A DNA stretch of 64,000 nucleotides from an uncultured Isosphaeraceae bacterium (GTDB taxonomy: Bacteria > Planctomycetota > Planctomycetia > Isosphaerales > Isosphaeraceae). Where the stretch lies: contig CAMFLR010000002.1 in NCBI GenBank assembly GCA_945957605.1, forward strand, positions 668,197 through 732,196. The letters run 5' to 3'. Positions 18,814 through 25,776 of the stretch are shown in pieces. The translations under genes were made by a program, and so were the position numbers. The notes under the pieces were generated by a model that ran no database searches, had not been told where the DNA came from, and saw only the letters and a program-made list of their open reading frames with translations. Position 1 is the stretch's first letter; each line of letters opens with the position of its first letter.

Positions 18814-20496
18814 CTACTCAACCCGCGTCCAACCCCAGGTGCCGTTGGCCTCGATCCGCAGCACGGCGTCGTAATGTTCTGCATCGTCGGCCTCGTCAAA
18901 ATTGATCGAGGTAATCGACCGGGCGTCGAGTTGCTGCAGTGTCCTGCGGAGCAAATCTCGTCCCAGGGTGGTGCTCACGCGATCGAGCAACACGAATGAT
19001 GGCCGGGCCAGGAGAACTCGCAGGACCATCAGTTCTTGCTGCTCTCCCAGCGAGAGAAACGTCGGCCAGTCGTGCTCGATGTCGAGCCCGCCAGCCCGCT
19101 GCACGACGCTGTCCAGGCCGCCATCGTGAATGGCCGAGAGAAGCTGCTCGTCGGAGTGTTCCTGATCGTGGCCGGTGCGAATCAAGAGATGTCGGAGCGT
19201 GCCAGGTGTCAGATACGGCTGCTGGGGCAGGAAGAAAATCTCGTCGAGCGGCGGACGATGGATTTGCCCCGTTCCGTGAGACCAGATCCCCGCTGTCGCC
19301 CGGAAGAGAGCAACGCGGGCCGCCTCGTTCGGCCCTGTGACCAGCACGCGCTCACCACGCGGAATCGAAACCGAGAGATCGGCCACCAGCACGTCGTCCC
19401 CATGTAACGGTTGGAGAGTGAGTTGCTCGTAAGCAACGCGATCGTGATCCTCGACCGTGATGATTTCCGACCGCCCTCCAGTCTTTTGCTCAACGGCGCC
19501 CGCCAGAGCACTCAGCCGTGCGACGACGGCCGCGAATGAGGAGATCGAACCGAACTGATTGATGACGACCGAAACCGCACCAAGAAGCTGCGCGAAAGCA
19601 GCCGCTGATTGTGTGATAACCCCGAATTCAATCTCGCCGCGGATGAATCGGGGCGCAACGATCAACGCGGGGATAATCTGGATTAAGTAATTATATCCCG
19701 TTGTGAAAAATCCCAGGTTGCGATTGACCGATGTAATCCGCCGGAAGTTATCCACCAGTTCGTCGATCAGCCGTAGCAACCGCGCCTTCATGCGACCTTC
19801 GCGACGCAAGAGCGCGATCGATTCGGCGTTCTCGCGGACGTGAATCAAGGCCGCGCGAAAATCGGCTTCGCGGTCGGACTGTTTGTAATTCAAGCCAACG
19901 AGCGGACGGCCTAGTAGAATTGTCGCGAGCGTGCCGAGCGCCGCGTAACCCAACGCAACGACAAACAGCAACGGGCTGATCGTCCAGAGCACTCCGGAAA
20001 ACGAAATCGCCGCCAGGATTGAGTTCAGGAAGATGAGGACGAACGACAGCGTGGTGGTCGTAAAAGCTCGAGCATCTTCGGCGATCCGCTGATCCGGATT
20101 GTCGATCTCCGCCGATTCCTTGAGCCGGAGGTAGGTGCGGTCGTTGAGGTAACGCTCTGTGATGCGCCGGGTTAGCCAGCTACGCGAGACGAGTCCCAGC
20201 CGCTCCTCGGCGAAGCGGTAAAAAACGGCAACGACCGTCGTCGCCGCGAAAACGCCGATATAAAGGATCGCCTCAACGCGAAACTTCCCCATGTCGCGAT
20301 GAGCGATCGCCGTCATGAAATCGCGGCCGACGTAGCTATTCACTACGTTCAACGCGTTGACCGACAGCGCGCACACGAGAAGCATGACCATCAACGCGAT
20401 GGCCTTGTGCCGTGCCTCGGAGGTGAGCAAACTTCTGACGACGCGTAGGAACCGGCGAACGGTATTGAAATCGAGCGGTGCGGGTTCGGTGCTCAT
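18814..20496 (-). CDS. SbmA/BacA/YddA-type ABC transporter with degenerate ATPase
   Basis: A 560-residue half-transporter: about six membrane helices (ABC_membrane_2 type, with RWLTRRITERYLNDRTYLRL-like loop at residues ~107-126 and IDNPDQRIAEDA at ~131) followed by a nucleotide-binding domain. The ATPase is damaged at the key sites: the Walker A region reads GPNEAARV (residues 388-395) and lacks both the Gly-Lys and the Ser/Thr, and Walker B is FVLLDR, with Arg in place of the catalytic Glu. The signature LSLGEQQ is kept. Relatives import or export peptides and acyl-CoA-like molecules. ATP hydrolysis here is doubtful. The start follows the glycoamylase-like gene by 34 bases. Confidence 0.8.
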   Translation of the reverse strand: MSTEPAPLDFNTVRRFLRVVRSLLTSEARHKAIALMVMLLVCALSVNALNVVNSYVGRDFMTAIAHRDMGKFRVEAILYIGVFAATTVVAVFYRFAEERLGLVSRSWLTRRITERYLNDRTYLRLKESAEIDNPDQRIAEDARAFTTTTLSFVLIFLNSILAAISFSGVLWTISPLLFVVALGYAALGTLATILLGRPLVGLNYKQSDREADFRAALIHVRENAESIALLRREGRMKARLLRLIDELVDNFRRITSVNRNLGFFTTGYNYLIQIIPALIVAPRFIRGEIEFGVITQSAAAFAQLLGAVSVVINQFGSISSFAAVVARLSALAGAVEQKTGGRSEIITVEDHDRVAYEQLTLQPLHGDDVLVADLSVSIPRGERVLVTGPNEAARVALFRATAGIWSHGTGQIHRPPLDEIFFLPQQPYLTPGTLRHLLIRTGHDQEHSDEQLLSAIHDGGLDSVVQRAGGLDIEHDWPTFLSLGEQQELMVLRVLLARPSFVLLDRVSTTLGRDLLRRTLQQLDARSITSINFDEADDAEHYDAVLRIEANGTWGWTRVE

Positions 20497-20530
20497 GCCG
20501 ATTTCCGGTCCAGTGCCGAGGCGGCAAAGA

Positions 20531-21856
20531 TCATAGCCATCCCCCCGCAAAACCCGCGCGTCGCAAACCCGTCAACACCGGCTCACATCGTCGCATGATG
20601 TTCCAGAGCAGGCCGGAGCGGTAATTCTCGATCATCAGAGCCACCGGCCCCTGATCGATGCCGAAATGATAAGGCGTCACCCACCAACCGGTCGGGCTGT
20701 CTTCCACTTCGAACGATTGATTGAACGACGGTTTGAATCCATACCTCGCGGCCATTCCGAGGTCGAGACGCGCAAAATGCCGAACCGTCGGAATGACGAT
20801 CTCAGGGGCAAATGGCAACGACGCAAGCACAGCCCATGGGGCGACTGTACCGTCGTCGGGACCAAACGGAGCGCCTCGTGCAATGTAGTCGAAGAATTGA
20901 CGCTCGACGCCGTCGACGACGCGCGTGTGCCAACCGGGACCATCGCAGGCGGTAAAACCCCAGCAATGCTCGCCGTATCCCTTGAAGCCCATCGGGTTAC
21001 GGATCGCGTATTCTTGCTGAACGTAGGTCGCCTGCCGGCTATTCTCGAAATAGTCGCTGCCACGCTCGCGCATGAAGTCGTCGCGTATGCCGCGGAAGTC
21101 AATCCACATATGTGAGAACTGATGAGTGAAGAGCGGGCCGCAATCGAGCAATTCTCGGCCGTAAACGCTCTTCCACTGATAAGTCGCACAGTACGCGCGA
21201 AAGCTTTCCGGCGGGAGGGGATGCGTCGGCGATCCGAGGCCCAAGATGTAGAGGAGCAGCCCTTCGTCGTAACCTTGCCAGCGGTGCGGAATGAAACCGC
21301 TCTCCGGTCGCCAGCCGTGGGTCAATGTTGCGCCGCCGTTGCAGGCCCAGTTCCAGTCGGCCCGGGCGTAGAGCGCATGAGCGATCTCGCGGATCTCGGC
21401 TTCATCGGCGGTGTCGCGGTCGAAATAGGTCGCGACGGTCAGCGCACCGGCGAAAAGAAACGCTGAATCAATCGTCGAGAGTTCGCAGTTCCAAACGCGT
21501 CGGCCGGTTTCGATATCGAGAAAGTGGTAGAAGAACCCTTTGTAACCGCTGCTGTTCGGCTCTGGTCCTTGAGGGCGCCTGAGCAGGTACCGCAAGCGCC
21601 TGCGGGTGATCTTGGCGGCAAATTCCCGGATGATGACGCCACGCTCGACGATCACGGGGATCGTCGCGAGGGCCATTCCAACAGCGGCGATGCTTACCGG
21701 CGCTTTCGGGTCGGTCTTGTCGCGAACCAGTCCATTATCTGGGTTGGTCTCGTGCAGGTAGTACAGCAAGGTGCTGAACTGAAGCAGGCCCAGCATCTTT
21801 TCAAATGGCACGCGATAGAGATCGTCATCGCTTGAAGAGCATTCGGCGAAGGCCAT
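20531..21856 (-). CDS. Glycoamylase-like family hydrolase
   Basis: The 441-residue protein belongs to the glycoamylase-like (PF10091) group, related to beta-1,2-glucan-degrading GH144 enzymes and to the C-terminal domain of cyclic glucan synthase. Recognisable blocks are ELSTIDSAFLFAGALTV, ARADWNWA, PHRWQGYDEGLLLYILGLGS, PTHPLP and GPVALMIENYRSGLLW. The acidic residues in GYDEG and in the SIDT-like region are likely to be in the active site. There is no signal peptide. Start choice: ATG 21856 has GGAG five bases upstream; starting farther upstream at 21979 would translate a repeat element (21895-22030). Confidence 0.8.
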   Translation of the reverse strand: MAFAECSSSDDDLYRVPFEKMLGLLQFSTLLYYLHETNPDNGLVRDKTDPKAPVSIAAVGMALATIPVIVERGVIIREFAAKITRRRLRYLLRRPQGPEPNSSGYKGFFYHFLDIETGRRVWNCELSTIDSAFLFAGALTVATYFDRDTADEAEIREIAHALYARADWNWACNGGATLTHGWRPESGFIPHRWQGYDEGLLLYILGLGSPTHPLPPESFRAYCATYQWKSVYGRELLDCGPLFTHQFSHMWIDFRGIRDDFMRERGSDYFENSRQATYVQQEYAIRNPMGFKGYGEHCWGFTACDGPGWHTRVVDGVERQFFDYIARGAPFGPDDGTVAPWAVLASLPFAPEIVIPTVRHFARLDLGMAARYGFKPSFNQSFEVEDSPTGWWVTPYHFGIDQGPVALMIENYRSGLLWNIMRRCEPVLTGLRRAGFAGGWL

Positions 21857-21894
21857 GGGCACTCCGATGATCGTCTGTTTTATTTCATCAACGC

Positions 21895-22030
21895 GGGGTA
21901 GCCCAGCTTCTCGAAGCTGGGCGGCGCAGCCGCAAGAGGCATCAGTTCCGATATTGCTCAGGACATCGTGGGCCGCCATGGAATCGTCGTCTTGCCGCTT
22001 CGCGGCCCCGGATCGAAATCCGGGGCAACC
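21895..22030 (+). repeat. Composite two-hairpin repeat, copy C
   Basis: GGGGTAGCCCAGCTTC opens the element. Hairpin one is CCCAGCTTC / GAAGCTGGG (21902-21910 with 21913-21921, loop TC), then GGCGGCGCAGCCGCAAGAGG. Hairpin two is GCCCCGGAT / ATCCGGGGC (22005-22013 with 22018-22026). Compared with copy A the first stem differs at two positions on each side, yet remains perfectly paired. Confidence 0.8.
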
Positions 22031-22066
22031 CGCGTCTCGTACGTGTCGAAAGTAGTTGAACGCCGT

Positions 22067-22144
22067 GTGGCTGGGGCAGAATGCCCCAGGTCCCAGAGCC
22101 GCAGCGAGTACTCATTCCAAACTCGGGCATTCTGCCCCAGCCAC
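22067..22144. repeat. Paired-hairpin inverted repeat
   Basis: A 20-base arm GTGGCTGGGGCAGAATGCCC (22067-22086) is perfectly repeated in reverse at 22125-22144 across a 38-base spacer. Each arm can also fold on itself (GGGGCA gaa TGCCCC). The same architecture appears at 39674-39742 with a different sequence. Confidence 0.75.
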
Positions 22145-22282
22145 CCCTCACGCATGCTCAAAATACTGTGGCGCCATCAAATCATCTTCTGGTCGTTTCG
22201 GCTCCCCGGACCAAGATCCAAGTCGTCCCACTTAACATTACGGTAAGCTGATAGAGGGCCCGCTCCAAGCAGTCAGTTCCGC

Positions 22283-22310
22283 TTGACAGTTTCAGGCAGG
22301 TCGCTAGAGT
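22283..22310 (+). promoter_or_regulatory. Probable rsmH promoter
   Basis: TTGACA at 22283-22288 is followed after 16 bases by TAGAGT at 22305-22310. The predicted transcript would begin near 22317, about 67 bases before the rsmH start codon. The -35 is perfect and the -10 weaker. Confidence 0.5.
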
Positions 22311-22383
22311 CGCCCGCGGTACGTGATGCGATAGCGACTGCGCGGCCGATTGCCTGGTAGTTCCATCGAAGAAAGCATCGGCC

Positions 22384-23331
22384 ATGTCGTCGGATCATGA
22401 TCACTCCCCATCTGCGGTGCATCGTGCGGTTCTACTTGATGAGGTCGTTGCCTGGCTCGCGCCTCGCGACGGGATGATCATCGTCGACGGCACGGCTGGA
22501 GCCGGTGGCCATACCTCGGCACTCGCGGCAAAGGTTGGACCGACGGGACGCGTGATCGGCCTCGATCGCGACCCCGAAATGCTCGCCCTTGCCGAAAAGG
22601 CCACAAGCGGACTGCCGGTCACTCTCGTTCACGCCGCTTACAGCGAAATGATGGACGTGCTCGACGACCTGGAAATTGACCGGGTCGACGGGATTTTGCT
22701 CGACCTCGGCCTGTCGTCCGACCAGCTTCACTGGGCCTCGCGCGGCTTTAGTTTCGCCAGCGACGGCCCGCTCGACATGCGGTTCGACCCGAACGGAGAC
22801 ACGACCGCGGCCGACCTTGTGAACGATCTATCGGCCGACGAGCTTGCCGACATCATTTTTCAGTACGGAGAAGAACGTCACAGCCGGAGAATAGCGCGCA
22901 GAATTGTCGAGGAGCGCCGAGTGGTGCCAATCACCACGACAGCTCGCCTCGCCGAGATCGTCCGGAAGAGTATTCCTGGCAAGTGGGGAGCAATCGACCC
23001 TGCGACTCGGACGTTTCAGGCGCTTCGGATCAAGGTGAACGAGGAGTTCGAACATCTTGACTCGATTCTTGCCGACATCACCGAGTTGCTCAATCCAGGC
23101 GGACGTGCGGCGATCATCAGCTTTCATTCGCTTGAAGATCGCCGGGTCAAACACAGTTTTCGCGATAATTCCGAGCTGAACGTTCTGACGAAAAAACCCG
23201 TGGTGGCAGCGGATGCCGAGCTGGCCGCTAACCCCCGAGCGCGAAGCGCGAAATTGAGGGTCGCCGAGCGATGTCTGGACACGAATGGACCACCGAGTCA
23301 CCAGAACCCGGCGAACCCGAACGCGCGGTAG
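22384..23331 (+). CDS. rsmH: 16S rRNA (cytosine(1402)-N4)-methyltransferase
   Basis: RsmH (MraW) methylates C1402 in the decoding centre of 16S rRNA using S-adenosylmethionine. The 315-residue protein has the family start AVLLDEVVAWLAPRDG, the SAM-binding loop DGTAGAGGHTSALA, and GILLDLGLSSDQL followed by RGFSFASDGPLDMRFD. The late block RTFQALRIKVNEEFEHLD and FHSLEDRRVK are also diagnostic. In most bacteria it opens the division-cell wall (dcw) cluster; here the last 61 bases overlap the LysM protein gene and no mraZ, ftsI or mur genes follow. Confidence 0.97.
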   Translation: MSSDHDHSPSAVHRAVLLDEVVAWLAPRDGMIIVDGTAGAGGHTSALAAKVGPTGRVIGLDRDPEMLALAEKATSGLPVTLVHAAYSEMMDVLDDLEIDRVDGILLDLGLSSDQLHWASRGFSFASDGPLDMRFDPNGDTTAADLVNDLSADELADIIFQYGEERHSRRIARRIVEERRVVPITTTARLAEIVRKSIPGKWGAIDPATRTFQALRIKVNEEFEHLDSILADITELLNPGGRAAIISFHSLEDRRVKHSFRDNSELNVLTKKPVVAADAELAANPRARSAKLRVAERCLDTNGPPSHQNPANPNAR

Positions 23332-25775
23332 ATCCTCACGATCATGCCGGCGCTGAGGATGCGCCGATCCAGACTGTCGACGCGAGCTACGAGGTTCTGC
23401 CGAACCCGGAAGAAGCGGCCGAGCCAGCCCCACGCAAGCCGCTGTTTCGCGTGATGCCCAAGAACCTCGCCGGGTTCTCGATGAGCCAGATGCGTCAGCG
23501 TATCAAGTTCAAGCCGCGCGAACAGGCTTCCGAAGAGGAAACCGGTCCGATCGCAGTCGACGGCGAAGAGCAACCCGCGGCCAGCGGCGGGATTTTCAAG
23601 CGGCTGACCGGCACGGTTCGCAACTTCGACTGGCAAAAGCTGCCGCTCGCCAATGCGCGTCGCGAAACGCGCGTCGGCGTCGCTGCGCTGTTGTCGTTTG
23701 TGGTGCTCGTCAGTGCGCTTGTCCTCAATCACAACTCATCAAAGAAGAAAGACGCCAGTCCCGCTCCGATGCTTTCCCTCAACTCGGCGAAGGGCGACGG
23801 CAAGGAGACGAAGAAGCCGGACGAGAAAGGTTCAACGAGCACAACCGGTACGAAGGCGAGCCGCAAGAATCGGATAGCGCCCGACGACCCGGTTGCGGGT
23901 TCGCCTCTCGACGACTCGAAAATGCTCGCGATGGCGGACGGTGTTCAGCAGGCCTCGGCCGAATCTCCGCCACGCCCCGGCACCAAGCCCGCGCCCGAAA
24001 AGCCCAAGGAAGAGCCTAAGCCGTCAGCGGAAACTCCCCCGCCCACGACTCCAGCGAAACCGGATCCCACCCCGGCGCCGGTGCCTCCCCCCACTGAACC
24101 AGCCAAGGCGCCCGATCTGGTGAAGCCAGAACCGGCGAAGCCGCCCGAGACCGTCACCAAGCCCACCGAACCACCCAAGCCGCCCGAGACCGAGACCAAA
24201 CCGGCCACCGACGTGAAGGCGCCCGAACCGCCCACCGATTTGCCGCCGCTCAATGGCGCAGCGAAGGGCGAGGTGAACAAGCCGGTGGAACCGCCAGTGG
24301 ATGTCCCGATGCCGGCTGTGCCCGCGGCAACTCCGGCCAAGCCGGAAACCGACAAGCCCAGCACCGTGGCTCCGATCGCGCCGCCTGTCGAGCCGGCGAA
24401 AACACCCGAGCCCGCAAAGTCGCCCGAAACGATCACGAAGCCAGTTGAGCCGGTTGCAAAACCAGCCGAGCCCGCGCCGATGCCTCCCGGCGACGCGAAG
24501 CCATCTGGATCCGAACTGCCCGGCCTGCCGCCGCTTAACGGCGGAGCCAAGAATGATCCGGGCAAACCCATCGAGCAAATTGACATTCCGTTGCCTGGCG
24601 CTCCATCCACAACGCCGGCCAAGCCAGAAGCCGACAAGCCCGGCACTGCTCCGCTCGCGCCTCCTGCCGCTCCTCCGATCGAGCCGGTCAAGGCAGCCGA
24701 GCCAACGAAACAGCCCGAGCCGCCCGCAAAACCGGTTGAGCCCGTCCCGAATCCGGCCGAACCACCGAAGACGCCGGCTCCTCTCACAAATCCGGCGACA
24801 GAGGCGAAGCCGAATAAGTCTGCCACCGAACTACTACCGCCCGCGGGCGGCACAACAGCGCCGCCGGAGACTGCGCCACCCGCGATCGTCGACAAGCCAG
24901 TGACAACACTCCCAGTTCCGGAAACTGGCTCGCTTCCGGCGACAACCGGAGACGCGCCGCCGTCGAACGCAGGCACGATGCCCAAACTCGTTCCCGCTCC
25001 GACAACAGCGACACCGCTTGAATCTCAGCCGGTTGGCATGCCCGACCCTTCGGTTTCCGACAAGCCAGCACGTTCCACGCTTCCGCCGGGTGCGATTGCG
25101 ATTCGCAACCTCGGCAAGCATCTTCCCGACGAGCTCGAGGCGGAAGAACAGCGCGTCGCTCCGGCGCCCAAGGTTGCCGACGCCCCCTTGCCTCGCGAGG
25201 CCGGGCCGGCCGCCGTCGACCCGATTTTGCACACGGTCGAGCCGAACGAGAATTTCTGGACGATTTCGAAGCTCTATTACAATTCGGGCCGGTACTACCG
25301 GGCGCTGCACTCGGCGAACCGCAAACGTGTGCCCGATATTCGCACGCTTTATGTTGGCACCGTGGTGAAAGTGCCGCCGATCGAAGAGCTTGATCCGACG
25401 CTCATCGACCCGCCCTCACCTGCCCCGGCCCGCTCGGTTTCGAGCCCTTCGCGAACCCGTGCCGCTGAAGATACCCCGCGCACCGCGGCGAGGAGAGATC
25501 AGGCCGATCTCGATACCGCGACCACCCCGACGCTTGGCCGCGGTCGTCCTCGCGAACGGCTCGCCGATGCGGATGAAGTCGCCCAGCCGACTTACAAGGT
25601 TCGCAAGCACGATACGCTCCGGAGCATCGCCCGCGACACGCTCGGTGATAGCCGGCGTTACCGCGAGATTCTCCAGTTGAACCGCGACGTCATCGACGAT
25701 CCCACGCATCTCACGTCGGGCCAGGTTCTTACTCTACCCGACGATGCGACGGTGGGACGCCAGGCCAGCCGGTAA
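23271..25775 (+). CDS. Proline-rich LysM membrane protein in ftsL position
   Basis: An 834-residue protein. After a ~130-residue cytoplasmic region there is one membrane helix at ~135-153 (GVAALLSFVVLVSALVLN), then a ~480-residue Pro/Lys/Glu/Ala-rich stalk, then two LysM domains at ~654-702 and ~774-824 that should bind glycan such as peptidoglycan. The stalk contains a tandem duplication of about 95 residues, each copy starting LPPLNG(A/G)AK and passing through TPAKPE(T/A)DKP. It overlaps rsmH by 61 bases, where small FtsL normally sits, so a role in linking the inner membrane to the wall is an inference. Stalk length suggests spanning the periplasm. Confidence 0.85.
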   Translation: MSGHEWTTESPEPGEPERAVDPHDHAGAEDAPIQTVDASYEVLPNPEEAAEPAPRKPLFRVMPKNLAGFSMSQMRQRIKFKPREQASEEETGPIAVDGEEQPAASGGIFKRLTGTVRNFDWQKLPLANARRETRVGVAALLSFVVLVSALVLNHNSSKKKDASPAPMLSLNSAKGDGKETKKPDEKGSTSTTGTKASRKNRIAPDDPVAGSPLDDSKMLAMADGVQQASAESPPRPGTKPAPEKPKEEPKPSAETPPPTTPAKPDPTPAPVPPPTEPAKAPDLVKPEPAKPPETVTKPTEPPKPPETETKPATDVKAPEPPTDLPPLNGAAKGEVNKPVEPPVDVPMPAVPAATPAKPETDKPSTVAPIAPPVEPAKTPEPAKSPETITKPVEPVAKPAEPAPMPPGDAKPSGSELPGLPPLNGGAKNDPGKPIEQIDIPLPGAPSTTPAKPEADKPGTAPLAPPAAPPIEPVKAAEPTKQPEPPAKPVEPVPNPAEPPKTPAPLTNPATEAKPNKSATELLPPAGGTTAPPETAPPAIVDKPVTTLPVPETGSLPATTGDAPPSNAGTMPKLVPAPTTATPLESQPVGMPDPSVSDKPARSTLPPGAIAIRNLGKHLPDELEAEEQRVAPAPKVADAPLPREAGPAAVDPILHTVEPNENFWTISKLYYNSGRYYRALHSANRKRVPDIRTLYVGTVVKVPPIEELDPTLIDPPSPAPARSVSSPSRTRAAEDTPRTAARRDQADLDTATTPTLGRGRPRERLADADEVAQPTYKVRKHDTLRSIARDTLGDSRRYREILQLNRDVIDDPTHLTSGQVLTLPDDATVGRQASR

Positions 25776-25776
25776 A

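Larger units (their letters stand above)
21857..22383. other. Repeat-rich intergenic region before rsmH
   Basis: This 527-base gap holds composite repeat copy C (21895-22030), a paired-hairpin inverted repeat (22067-22144), a further decayed fragment near 22190-22225 resembling the second hairpin (CTCCCCGGACCAAGATCC), and the rsmH promoter (22283-22310). No gene is seen. Confidence 0.6.

Noticed and set aside
22001..22151. Small open frames overlapping the 21857-22383 gap repeats
   Set aside because: They run through hairpins of the repeats, change with each copy and have no ribosome sites, so they are by-products of the palindromes.
23945..24985. Minus-strand Gly-rich frame opposite the proline-rich stalk
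   Set aside because: Complement of proline and alanine codons reads as glycine and serine; this explains the low-complexity frame.
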